Part shown: in pieces, positions 7,912 to 16,129 of the stretch
Layout: each line of letters starts with the position of its first letter
Position numbering within the stretch: the stretch's first letter is position 1
Assembly: GCA_002698425.1 (NCBI GenBank)
Contig: NZXU01000046.1
Location: 17,201 to 81,200 of the forward strand
Source of the DNA: Ahrensia sp.
GTDB lineage: Bacteria; Pseudomonadota; Alphaproteobacteria; Rhizobiales; Rhizobiaceae
Direction: 5' to 3'
Length of the DNA stretch: 64,000 bases
Translations under genes and position numbers: made by a program
The notes under the pieces: model-generated
The model's input: the letters and a program-made list of their open reading frames with translations, nothing else
Database searches by the model: none
What the model was told of the DNA's origin: nothing

Positions 7912-8765
7912 TCGATATCTTCCTGCATGCCGATGCTGCGGACTTTCGCGCGCCGGACGGACGCCGCCATGAGCAGGCCGTAGACCGACAGCAGCGCGAA
8001 GGAGAAGAGCGTCGTCAGCACGCCGAAGGCGAACAGATTGGGATGAATTTCCACCGCGAACGTTCCGTAGATGGCGATCGGCATCGTCACCTCGGAGCCG
8101 CCGGTAAAGAGCGTCCGGGGGAACTCGTCGTAGCTCAGCGTGAAGGCGAACAGCATCGCCGACAGAACACCCGGGAAGATGAGCGGGAACGTCACCTTGC
8201 GGAACGTCCGTCCCGGAGGAACGCCGAGCGCCCAGGCGGCTTCCTCAACAGAACTGTCGAAGCGGTTGAAGATCGCCAGCATCACCAGGAACCCGAACGG
8301 ATAGGTGTAAACGACATGCAGGACGAAGGCCGTCCCCCACCAGGTGCGGGCGAAACCGAACTGGTCGGCGACGAGCGCCATGCCGAGGCCGAGCAGAACG
8401 CCCGGCACCATCATGCCGAGGACCACAAGGTAGAAGACGACGCTCGATCCCTTGAAGTGGCGGCGAAAAGCCTGAGCCGTCAGCGTTCCGAGCACGGTCG
8501 AGACGACCATGGTCGCAAACGCCAGGGTGACGGAGCGCAACAGGGCTTCGCCGATCGGTAGCGGCGCGACGCGCGACGGCGGAGCGAAACCCAGCACATG
8601 CTTGTACCAGTAGGTCGACCATTCGATGATCGGGAACTGCGGCCCGCCTTCCGGTCCCTGCTGGAAACTCAGGATCCCCATCACCATGAACGGCGCATAG
8701 AGAAACGCGATGAACAAGGCGGTGTAGGCGCCAAGGCCGATTTTCAGGAAGCTTCCGTTTTGCAT
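7908..8765 (-). CDS. ABC transporter permease, PotC-like
   Basis: A 285-aa integral membrane protein with about six hydrophobic segments and the binding-protein-dependent permease EAA loop, EEAAWALGVPPGRTF, which docks onto the ATPase. It pairs with the PotB-like permease encoded just upstream (16 bp gap) to form the inner-membrane channel. Start ATG 8765 gives a short N-terminal tail before the first membrane helix, as in PotC. Confidence 0.93.
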   Translation of the reverse strand: MQNGSFLKIGLGAYTALFIAFLYAPFMVMGILSFQQGPEGGPQFPIIEWSTYWYKHVLGFAPPSRVAPLPIGEALLRSVTLAFATMVVSTVLGTLTAQAFRRHFKGSSVVFYLVVLGMMVPGVLLGLGMALVADQFGFARTWWGTAFVLHVVYTYPFGFLVMLAIFNRFDSSVEEAAWALGVPPGRTFRKVTFPLIFPGVLSAMLFAFTLSYDEFPRTLFTGGSEVTMPIAIYGTFAVEIHPNLFAFGVLTTLFSFALLSVYGLLMAASVRRAKVRSIGMQEDIE

Positions 8766-8781
8766 CAGTTTCGCGCCCCGC

Positions 8782-9696
8782 TCACAGCTCTTTTCTCAGG
8801 TTGACCACGCGCAGGAGGCCGATGATTACGGCCGCCATCACGGCCGTGAGCACCACACCGATCACCGCGGCGAACGCCCATTTGAGCGACCCGACCTGGG
8901 TAACGATAATGTTTCCGAGCATGTTCACCTTGCGTCCGGAGAGCGCCGAGGCCGTCGCGAACTCTCCGAGCACCATGACCGACACGAAGATCGCGCCGAC
9001 AACGACACCGGGCAGGCTCAGCGGAAAGATGATCGTCCGGAAAATTCGCCAGGACGACGCACCGAGGTCTCGCGCCGCCTCGATCAGGCTGTCGTCGATG
9101 CGCGCCAGCATGAAGGCGACCGGCCCAACCATGAACACCACGTAGATCTGCACCATGCCGATGATGACGGAGAGTTCGGTGAACAGAAGCACTTCGATCG
9201 GTTGCGCGATCACGCCCAGTTTCATCAGGACGATGTTGATCGCCCCTTCCTTGCCAAGCATGGGACGCCAGGCGAGGACCCGGATCAGGAAGGATGTCCA
9301 GAACGGGATGACGCAGGTGACAAGGAGTATGGTCTGCACCGCCTTGTTACGTACATATTGACCGATGAAGAGCGCAGTCGGGTAGCCGATGACGAAGGTC
9401 AGGATCAGAACCGTCAACCAGAGCCGCAGCGTCCTGAGCAGCGCGCCGAAATAGGTTTCCGAACTGAAGAAAGTCACCCAGGACTTCACCGTCAGATCCG
9501 GCTTGATGGCGAATGTGGTCTGCGTCCAGAAGCTCACATAGAGCATCATGACCAGCGGCACGATCAGGAAGAGAACCATCCAGATGATGCCCGGCGCCAG
9601 CAGGAAATAGTGACCGTATCGGTGAAACAGCCCCTGCCGCGGTGTGCTTTGCGTAGCCTGCACAGTCTTCCCCATGGAGTTGGTTTCGGCGCTCAT
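8782..9696 (-). CDS. ABC transporter permease, PotB-like
   Basis: A 304-aa inner-membrane permease with about six membrane helices; the EAA loop LIEAARDLGASSWRIF marks the ATPase contact. The roughly 25-residue cytoplasmic N-terminus before the first helix is normal for PotB-type subunits. It overlaps the end of the upstream ATPase gene by 4 bp and is followed after 16 bp by the PotC-like gene, forming one transporter operon. Confidence 0.93.
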   Translation of the reverse strand: MSAETNSMGKTVQATQSTPRQGLFHRYGHYFLLAPGIIWMVLFLIVPLVMMLYVSFWTQTTFAIKPDLTVKSWVTFFSSETYFGALLRTLRLWLTVLILTFVIGYPTALFIGQYVRNKAVQTILLVTCVIPFWTSFLIRVLAWRPMLGKEGAINIVLMKLGVIAQPIEVLLFTELSVIIGMVQIYVVFMVGPVAFMLARIDDSLIEAARDLGASSWRIFRTIIFPLSLPGVVVGAIFVSVMVLGEFATASALSGRKVNMLGNIIVTQVGSLKWAFAAVIGVVLTAVMAAVIIGLLRVVNLRKEL

Positions 9697-10799
9697 TGGG
9701 CGACCCCTCCTTCCGACGCGACGGGAACGAGGTTCCCCTCATTGTCGAAAAGCAAACCGTCGGAGGCGCTCCAACAGATCGTGCATTGCTGATCCCGCTC
9801 GTAGACCACGGGGTCCTCACGGCTAAGATGGCGCACGACCTCGAATGTCCCGCCATTGTGCAGGCGGAAAATGTAGGTGACCTGGCTTCCCATGAACTCG
9901 CTCGCGATGAAGCGGGCCGACATGCAGGCACTGTTTTCGGGCGCCGCCTCCCCCTCGGCAAGCACGCGCGCGGCGTCGAAACGCACGGCGTAGTAGCCGA
10001 GATCAGGGACTGAAGGGGGCAGCGGAAACGCGGCTTCGCCAAAGCGGAAATGCGAAGCGTCCGATCCGCCCTCCAGAATGTTGTAGGCATTGATGTATCG
10101 CGCGACGCTGATGCTGGCGGGCGTCCGGAAGATCACGTCCGGATGCTCGACCTGAAGAAGCCTGCCGCGGTCCAACACGATCATGCGGTCGCCCATGGCG
10201 ATGGCCTCGGCCTCATTGCCTGTGACATGCATGAAGGTGACGCCGAGCGCTTCGCGGATTTTTTTCAGCTCGACGGTCATGCGCTCGCGCAGATTGGCGT
10301 CAAGCGCACCGAGCGGCTCATCGAGCAGACAAATCTTCGGCTCGGTAACCAATGTGCGGGCAAGCGAAACCCTCTGCTTCTGACCGCCGGAAAGCTGGCC
10401 GACCATGCGTGCGCCCAGGTCGGAGAGACCGACCAGCGCCAACATATCCTTGACCCGCCTACTCACCACCGCCTCGTCGGCAATCGGATCGACCTCGCGG
10501 AAGCGCAAGCCGAATGCGACGTTGTCGCTGACGGACATGTGCGGAAAAAGCGCGTATTTCTGCTGGACGAAGCCCAGGTGACGCATATGCGTCGGCACGC
10601 TGGTAATATCCTGACCGTTGAGCCGGATGGAACCGGCGTCAGGCATCTCCAAACCGGCAAGAAGCCGCAGCAAGGTGGATTTGCCCGAGCCCGACGGCCC
10701 CAGAAGCGTCAGGTACTCATCCTCGCGAATGGTCAGATTGAAATCGTCGATAGCCGCCACGCCCGAGAAGGCTTTCGACAACCCCTGCACTTCCATCAT
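9693..10799 (-). CDS. ABC transporter ATP-binding protein, PotA type (first ATPase of the operon)
   Basis: The 368-aa ATPase has Walker A GPSGSGKST (34-42), LSGGQ (136-140), Walker B ICLLDEP (156-162), and a C-terminal TOBE-like regulatory region. It is the first gene of the long minus-strand operon and is coupled by overlap to the permease genes. Two adjacent ATGs (10799 and 10796) can serve as start. The 248 bp between it and the divergent GntR-type gene should hold the operon promoter. Confidence 0.93.
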   Translation of the reverse strand: MMEVQGLSKAFSGVAAIDDFNLTIREDEYLTLLGPSGSGKSTLLRLLAGLEMPDAGSIRLNGQDITSVPTHMRHLGFVQQKYALFPHMSVSDNVAFGLRFREVDPIADEAVVSRRVKDMLALVGLSDLGARMVGQLSGGQKQRVSLARTLVTEPKICLLDEPLGALDANLRERMTVELKKIREALGVTFMHVTGNEAEAIAMGDRMIVLDRGRLLQVEHPDVIFRTPASISVARYINAYNILEGGSDASHFRFGEAAFPLPPSVPDLGYYAVRFDAARVLAEGEAAPENSACMSARFIASEFMGSQVTYIFRLHNGGTFEVVRHLSREDPVVYERDQQCTICWSASDGLLFDNEGNLVPVASEGGVAQ

Positions 10800-10969
10800 C
10801 TACACGTATCCTCACTCGGCGTTCTCGATGCGGCCGACAAAAATGAAGCATAAATGCACTTCGTATGCAAAGCGAAATTTTCGGCATTCGCAGCCTATTT
10901 TTTAGGCGAGATTGGAGGCCGGAAGCGGCATTTTTCCGTCATTGACGGCCCAAATACGGAGAGATCATT

Positions 10970-10988
10970 GTATTTTGTGCGCAAATAC
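10970..10988. promoter_or_regulatory. inverted repeat, candidate GntR-type operator
   Basis: GTATTTTGTGCGCAAATAC has 6-bp arms GTATTT/AAATAC around a 7-bp centre. It lies about 60 bp upstream of the GntR-type start at 11048, in the divergent region shared with the transporter operon. A further CAAATAC copy occurs at 10951, and a weaker GCATA/TATGC pair at 10848-10868. The size and place suit autoregulation and control of the operon. No binding data can be inferred beyond symmetry. Confidence 0.4.
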
Positions 10989-11047
10989 GTTTTCGTTACC
11001 GTCCCTGAAGTATTATCAGTGCGTCAAAAGCGCGATGGAATTCGATC

Positions 11048-12070
11048 ATGGATAACAACGAATCGGACGAAGCCCGTTCGCAGCCGCGATATCTGCGGAT
11101 CGAGTCCGCACTGCACGACGCCATCAGGAACGGTCGCCTTCCGCAGGGTGCGATACTGAACGAGGGCCCGGTTGCGGATGTTTTCGGAACGAGTCGGACG
11201 CCGGCCCGCAAGGCATTGCAGGAACTGGAAGAAAAAGGCGCGTTGGCGCGTTTCAGCGGCCGCGGCTTCATTGTCACCGGCCGGTCCCGCAATCCGAGAA
11301 AGAATGCGCGGCGACTGAAGCTCTCACCCGAGATGCTGGGCCTTGAGCCCGAGACCGGCTACAAACCGCCACGTGGCGGAGCACAGCTGATCGCCGAGAA
11401 TTTCGAGAATGCGATCGTCAATGCGATGCCCTTCGGCCTCTTTCGCATAAACGAGATGGCTGCCGCCGAACATTACAATGTCAGCCGAACCATCATTCGC
11501 GAATTGCTGCAGAGGCTGCAGGACCGCGGCCTTGTCCGCAAGGACAGGCGCTCGCATTGGGTCGTCGGGCCTTTGACCGCCCGCGACGTTGCCCATTATT
11601 TCTCCATTCGCGAGAAACTCGAGCCGCTTGCGCTCGTCGAAAGCGTGCCGCAAATCGGCAATACCGAAATCCGGAAAATGTACGAAACGGCCCGTAAAAC
11701 CCTGGAATCGCGAGAAGAAATCACCAGCGACCAGGTCGACACGCTCGAAGGGGACATCCACTGGCGGCTCTTGCAGTGGACGTCCAACCGGCATCTCCTC
11801 AGAATGATCGAGCAGAGCCAGATCGCGCTGGTCGTCAACAAGGTGTTTTCCAACTCCATCGGCGGCCGACCCTTTCGCCAGCCGCTCGAAGAACACTTGA
11901 TCATCCTGGAATTCGTCATCCGGCGTTCGTTCGACGCCGCCGCATGCGCCTTGGAAGAACATTTGCGCCTGTCGGCGGACCGTACCGGCAAGCGCCTGAT
12001 GGCGCTTTCGGTTTTTCCCACCCCGGAGTTCGAGAGCTTCCTGAAACCGGAGAGCCGCTTCACCGATTGA
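11048..12070 (+). CDS. GntR-family regulator with two winged-helix modules and an FCD-like domain
   Basis: The 340-aa protein has an N-terminal GntR-type winged helix (about 15-78, core SRTPARKALQELEEKG), a second winged-helix-like segment (about 112-175, core VSRTIIRELLQRLQDRG), and a helical C-terminal region (about 180-320) like the FCD ligand-binding domain. Ordinary FadR-type regulators have one winged helix, so this one carries an extra DNA-binding module. It is divergent from the amide/imide operon and probably represses it until ligand binds. Its 3' end overlaps the convergent binding-protein gene by 11 bp. Confidence 0.88.
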   Translation: MDNNESDEARSQPRYLRIESALHDAIRNGRLPQGAILNEGPVADVFGTSRTPARKALQELEEKGALARFSGRGFIVTGRSRNPRKNARRLKLSPEMLGLEPETGYKPPRGGAQLIAENFENAIVNAMPFGLFRINEMAAAEHYNVSRTIIRELLQRLQDRGLVRKDRRSHWVVGPLTARDVAHYFSIREKLEPLALVESVPQIGNTEIRKMYETARKTLESREEITSDQVDTLEGDIHWRLLQWTSNRHLLRMIEQSQIALVVNKVFSNSIGGRPFRQPLEEHLIILEFVIRRSFDAAACALEEHLRLSADRTGKRLMALSVFPTPEFESFLKPESRFTD

Positions 12071-13259
12071 GCGCGTTCTCCCAGCGGCGAACGAGATAAT
12101 TGTGCTCTTTCATCACCGTGTCCCACACGACCACGCGCGACATCCGGTCCTCATAGGCGCCGCCTTCACGCCGTTCGCCTTTTGAGAAGACGATTGTGCC
12201 GTCCGCGTTGCGGATGTCGCAGGCCGCCGGTTTGCCGCAATACCAGAAATCCCATTCTTCCTTCGAGAGATACGGGCGAACCGCTTTCCGCCCGGTCATA
12301 TAGGCGCCATTCTTCGACATCAGCGCGCCGGCGCGGCCCTCGCACCACCAGTTCATGTAGTCATAGGCGGCGTCCACCGCCCATGGCTCGGCCTTGATCG
12401 AAAGAGCAAGCCCGCCGAACCAGCCGCGATAGCCGGATTTCGGGGTGACCATATTGACCGGAATGTCCATCGCCCGGAGCTTTGTGAACCCCGACCACCA
12501 CAGAGACCCGATTGCCTTCTTTCCTTCGCTAAAAGCGACCACGGCCTGTGCCTCGTCGGCCCAGAGGCAGCGGAAATGGCCGGCCGAACGGTAGGAACGG
12601 ACCTTGTCGACCAGCGCGTCGATCTCCTCGAGGCTCAAATCGCCCGTGTCCTTGACGGCCAGTTCGCGCTTTTCGTGAAGCGCCAGCAACATGTCGAGGC
12701 TTCCGATCGCCGCATCGGTCTGCAGCACGACGTTTCCCGCCCATTTCGGATCCAGCAATGCGCCCCAGCCGGAGATCTCGCCCGGGTCCGCCCCGACGAC
12801 CGCGAAACTGTCGGCGTTGTGGACGGTCGGCACCATGCTGATCAGATCGGTTTCGGTGCTGCCGAGCGTGCCGTCCAGCTGAACGTAGAGGCGCTGGGAG
12901 GGATCGCTTCCGGGCGTCGAGGGCGCGGCGCCATGGATCCTTGAGGATGCGGGCAATTGCTCGATCTGATCCCACTGGCGGATGCGATTGACGTCGATCG
13001 CCCGGATCGACCCCGTCGGCCAGATCAGGTCGATGTCATGGAACCACTGATCGTATACGTCGAAACTTCCCGGATGCAGCGCGCCGCGCCGCTGCGCCGC
13101 GGTGCCGTCGAGCGAAATGAACTCGAATTCGAGGCCGAGATCCTCGATCGCGGCATCCTTCAATACCTTGACCTGGGTGACCGTGGTTCCGAGTACCCTC
13201 AGCGGCTCGCGCACGCGGTTGACGTTCGGACGGGAGAGTTCGTGGGTGGCGCCTTCCAT
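12060..13259 (-). CDS. PotD-like solute-binding protein homologue lacking a signal peptide
   Basis: The 399-aa product is collinear with the Tat-exported binding protein of 5139-6347 (shared patterns: MVPTVxNxDS, a GW-x-ALLD segment, GGxFRCLW/FRALW, the last-quarter FWYxGxP). Yet it starts MEGATHELSRPNVNRV with no hydrophobic segment, and upstream residues in frame are basic and polar, not a signal sequence. The ATG at 13259 has only a weak ribosome site. It is the distal gene of the Pxp/biotin operon, 91 bp after the cupin. It may act as a cytoplasmic ligand-binding protein, or the leader may have been lost through a frameshift. Confidence 0.75.
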   Translation of the reverse strand: MEGATHELSRPNVNRVREPLRVLGTTVTQVKVLKDAAIEDLGLEFEFISLDGTAAQRRGALHPGSFDVYDQWFHDIDLIWPTGSIRAIDVNRIRQWDQIEQLPASSRIHGAAPSTPGSDPSQRLYVQLDGTLGSTETDLISMVPTVHNADSFAVVGADPGEISGWGALLDPKWAGNVVLQTDAAIGSLDMLLALHEKRELAVKDTGDLSLEEIDALVDKVRSYRSAGHFRCLWADEAQAVVAFSEGKKAIGSLWWSGFTKLRAMDIPVNMVTPKSGYRGWFGGLALSIKAEPWAVDAAYDYMNWWCEGRAGALMSKNGAYMTGRKAVRPYLSKEEWDFWYCGKPAACDIRNADGTIVFSKGERREGGAYEDRMSRVVVWDTVMKEHNYLVRRWENALNR

Positions 13260-13350
13260 GGCAGAATGGCCGCGTGGTTTGTTGCGTTGCGCCGACTCAA
13301 GCACGCCGGAATTGCGATGGCAATCCGACTGCCGCCGCCGCCGGCTCCCG

Positions 13351-13671
13351 TCAGCTTTCGTCGGGCGCTTGCAGGAACTCGATCTCGACAAATGCGCACT
13401 CGAAGTCGTTCGCGTTGATGACGTCGTGCTCGACACCCGTTTCGCGGAAATACGGCACACCGTTTTTCAAGTCCGCGAGACGCCTCGTGCCGCCAGGCTC
13501 GTGCAGTTCGAGCTGTCCGTCGAAAAGCGGCACCACCACGTAGTCATATTCGTGGCGGTGCCAGCCGGTGTTGTCGCCGCGTGCGGCGAAGCGCCATTCG
13601 GTCACCCGCGTGCGGTCATTCTCGATCAGAACGGTCCCGCGGGCCGTGCCGGGTTTCGCGTCGCCACACAT
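13351..13671 (-). CDS. small single-domain cupin protein
   Basis: A 106-aa one-domain cupin. Motif 1 is recognisable as TGWHRHEYDYVVVPLFDGQ (His-x-His metal ligands) and the second motif is degenerate near GVEHDVIN. Such small cupins bind a metal and act as isomerases, dioxygenases or ligand sensors; no specific activity can be assigned. It begins 7 bp after bioY in the Pxp/biotin operon, so it is probably co-translated with it. Confidence 0.8.
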   Translation of the reverse strand: MCGDAKPGTARGTVLIENDRTRVTEWRFAARGDNTGWHRHEYDYVVVPLFDGQLELHEPGGTRRLADLKNGVPYFRETGVEHDVINANDFECAFVEIEFLQAPDES

Positions 13672-13678
13672 GGCGGCC

Positions 13679-14269
13679 TCAGCGCCCGGAAACGCCGCGC
13701 CATGCGAGCGGCAGGATCGCCGCCAGCAGCGCGAGCTTCAGGGCTTCGGCCGGGAGGAACGGGTAAAGGCCGAATTCGAGGACCGGCTTGTCCCAGCCGA
13801 TCAGCGCGCCGAGCCAGGCGAGGCCCAGAGCATAGATGGCGATGAGACCGGCAAGCGCGGCAATGGCCGCGGTAACGAGACGGCGGTCGAAACCGCGTTC
13901 GGCGAACCAACCCGTAACATAGGCCGCGACGACGAAGCCGGCGAGAAAGCCGCCCGTCGGGCCGGCCATGTAGGCCAGACCAAGGCCCTTCTCGGGCGTA
14001 CCGGCGAAGACCGGCAATCCAAGCGCACCTTCGGCGAGATAGAGCAGCACGGTCGCCGCGCCGAGGCGCGAACCGAGTGCGAAACCGAGGAACAGGACCA
14101 CGAAGGTCTGCATGGTCATCGGGACCGGGAAGAACGGGATCTGCACCTTGGCGGAAGCCCAGAGCAGCGCCGTCCCGGCGATCGCGAGGAGAACCGACTG
14201 CAGGGCGCTGCGCTTGCCGCCGAGAGCGGCATTCAGGAGCGTCGGATGCGTTGTGGCAGGTGATGTCAT
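13679..14269 (-). CDS. bioY: BioY biotin transporter substrate-binding (S) component
   Basis: A 196-aa, highly hydrophobic protein with about six membrane segments and the BioY hallmark pattern VPMTMQTFVVLFLG followed by the AGPTGGFLAGF loop. It takes up biotin, alone or with an energy-coupling factor; no bioM/bioN genes are next to it. It is embedded in an operon with a biotin carrier protein and biotin carboxylase, implying that biotin supply is co-regulated with the biotin-dependent enzyme. It starts 20 bp after the pxpC-like gene and ends 7 bp before the cupin. Confidence 0.93.
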   Translation of the reverse strand: MTSPATTHPTLLNAALGGKRSALQSVLLAIAGTALLWASAKVQIPFFPVPMTMQTFVVLFLGFALGSRLGAATVLLYLAEGALGLPVFAGTPEKGLGLAYMAGPTGGFLAGFVVAAYVTGWFAERGFDRRLVTAAIAALAGLIAIYALGLAWLGALIGWDKPVLEFGLYPFLPAEALKLALLAAILPLAWRGVSGR

Positions 14270-14289
14270 CGTGTCTTGTCCTTTTTCCG

Positions 14290-15264
14290 TCAGGAAAGAG
14301 CTTCGCGGATTGCGTCCATTGTCTTGGCGCGGTCATGGCGTGCGGCAAGCGCCGTATCCATGTCGACCTTCACGAAACGCGTCGGCATATGCGGCTGCAA
14401 CTGGCCGATCAGGTCCATGTCGGCGGAGATCACCGTGCCGATCATGAAGTAACCGCCGCCGGACACCGCGTCGCGGTGGAGGACGATCGGCTCCGTGCCG
14501 CTCGGCACCTGCACCGAACCATAGGGGTAGCAGGCATCGGTGATGTTGGACGGATCCGCGCCCGCGCCGAAGGGCTGTTCGCGCTCGACAAATTCGAGCT
14601 TGCGGCCTCCCTGGAAGCGGTAGCCCATGCGGTCGGCCTCGTTCGCCACCTTCCAGGTGTCGTCGAAGAAATCCTTCTGTGCCTGTTCGGTGATGCGGTG
14701 CCAGTAGAGCCCCGGAAGAACACGCAGTTCCGCCGGATTACCCGGGCCACGCCGCAGGTTCTGCGGCACGCTCAAGCCTTCGCTAACGGATTTGGATCCC
14801 TTGCCGAGCGGCAGGGTATCACCCGGCTGCACCGCGCGCCCTTCGATGCCGCCAAGAGCGCCGATGGCGTAGGTGGAGCGGCTGCCGAGCATCGGCGGCG
14901 TGTTGATGCCGCCGGAAATCGCGATATACGCCCGCGCGCCGCCTTTCAGGAAATCGAAAGAGAGGACCTGTCCGGCCTTGACCGGAAAGGCTGTCCAGGT
15001 CTCGCGCGGTTCGCCGTCGACCTTCGGCGGCAGTTCCGCGCCGCAGACGGCAACCATGGCGTCCTCGGTGAATTCGAGCTCCGGCCCGACGAAAACGGAT
15101 TCGAGGCCGGCGGCACCCTCGTCATTGCCGACGAGCAGGTTGGCTGTTCTCAAGGCGAGGCGATCCATGGCGCCGCCGATCGGAATGCCGAGGTGATAAT
15201 AACCCGGCCGTCCCATGTCCTGGATTGTGGTGGCGATGCCGGCGGATATGACATTAATCGGCAT
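14290..15264 (-). CDS. pxpC: 5-oxoprolinase subunit C / KipA-like, biotin-dependent carboxyltransferase family
   Basis: This 324-aa protein starts with the AHS2/KipA signature (GIATTIQDMGRPGYYHLGIP) and has the family's GGAMDRLALRTAN segment. The fold is also the second half of the carboxyltransferase domain of urea carboxylase. With PxpA and PxpB it forms ATP-dependent 5-oxoprolinase in E. coli. Here the neighbouring biotin carboxylase and carrier suggest that carboxylation is part of the reaction. It overlaps the pxpB-like gene by 11 bp. Confidence 0.88.
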   Translation of the reverse strand: MPINVISAGIATTIQDMGRPGYYHLGIPIGGAMDRLALRTANLLVGNDEGAAGLESVFVGPELEFTEDAMVAVCGAELPPKVDGEPRETWTAFPVKAGQVLSFDFLKGGARAYIAISGGINTPPMLGSRSTYAIGALGGIEGRAVQPGDTLPLGKGSKSVSEGLSVPQNLRRGPGNPAELRVLPGLYWHRITEQAQKDFFDDTWKVANEADRMGYRFQGGRKLEFVEREQPFGAGADPSNITDACYPYGSVQVPSGTEPIVLHRDAVSGGGYFMIGTVISADMDLIGQLQPHMPTRFVKVDMDTALAARHDRAKTMDAIREALS

Positions 15265-16129
15265 AGAGGGCCTCCATCAGCTTGGCGTTGGTCCCGTCGA
15301 TATCGGCGTTGTACTCGTCGAGCGAGAAGCGGACGTTCTTGATGCGCGGAGCGAAGGTTCCCGCCTGCACCTCCTCGACCGCGGCGTCATATTCCTCGCG
15401 GTTGATCGGCTTCCATTTGACGATGTCGCCCGGCTTGAAGAAGACCATGAAGTCCTTGAGGTAGGAGACTTTCTGCTCGGGATCGTAGATCGGCATCGGC
15501 GTGATGCCGAACATCTGGTAGCCGCCGGCGCCGCGCACCGAGTAGATGCAGGAAAAGCAGCCGCCATAGCCGACGGTCAGGCGCGGCGTATCTGTGCGCG
15601 GGCGCAGATATTTCGGCACCTCGATCTGACGCGGCCGATCGACCATCTGGTAGAGGAACGGCAGGCCGGAAACGAAGCCGACCATCGAGACGAACCACGG
15701 CGCGCCCGAATGGGCCTCGATGAATTTTTCCACGCTGTCATAGCCGTTGATGGAGGCGGCATATTCGATGTCGGTGGCGTTGGGATCCTGGTGGCGTTCA
15801 CGGAACCGCATCAATGTCTCGTGCGTCCACGGGTCCTGGTAATAGACCGGGATCTCGATGATGCGCGTGTCGAGGACCGGCTCGGCGCTCTCGGCGGTTT
15901 CCTCCAGCCTCTTCAGTTCGGCCATCAGGTCGTCCGGATGGATCACGTCGGGATCGAACTTGATCTGGAACGAGGCATTGGCCGGGCAGATTTCGGTGAC
16001 GCCCTTGATATTGGCGTCCCGCACGGCATTCGTCATCGAAAGACTGACGAAGAACGCTTCAAGCGACATCGCCTCGTCGACTTCGACGAAGATGTGCTCG
16101 TCGCCTCCGAATGTGTAGCGGCTACTCAT
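15254..16129 (-). CDS. pxpB: 5-oxoprolinase subunit B / KipI-like (allophanate hydrolase subunit 1 fold)
   Basis: A 291-aa AHS1/KipI-fold protein; the family marker GGCFSCIYSVRGAGGYQMFG is adjusted around a Cys-rich loop, and the N-terminus SRYTFGGDEHIFVEV matches the domain start. The in-frame extension above ATG 16129 is not conserved. The protein equals the first half of the urea-carboxylase carboxyltransferase domain. It is longer than typical KipI (about 220-240 aa), which fits a version tied to biotin enzymes. It overlaps the carboxylase gene by 4 bp and pxpC by 11 bp, so equal-stoichiometry translation is likely. Confidence 0.87.
   Translation of the reverse strand: MSSRYTFGGDEHIFVEVDEAMSLEAFFVSLSMTNAVRDANIKGVTEICPANASFQIKFDPDVIHPDDLMAELKRLEETAESAEPVLDTRIIEIPVYYQDPWTHETLMRFRERHQDPNATDIEYAASINGYDSVEKFIEAHSGAPWFVSMVGFVSGLPFLYQMVDRPRQIEVPKYLRPRTDTPRLTVGYGGCFSCIYSVRGAGGYQMFGITPMPIYDPEQKVSYLKDFMVFFKPGDIVKWKPINREEYDAAVEEVQAGTFAPRIKNVRFSLDEYNADIDGTNAKLMEALYAD

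Noticed and set aside
13199..13399. Short minus frame with a weak ARRK... segment as a separate gene
   Set aside because: Overlaps the cupin and binding-protein genes; kept only as a hint of a possible frameshift in the binding-protein leader.
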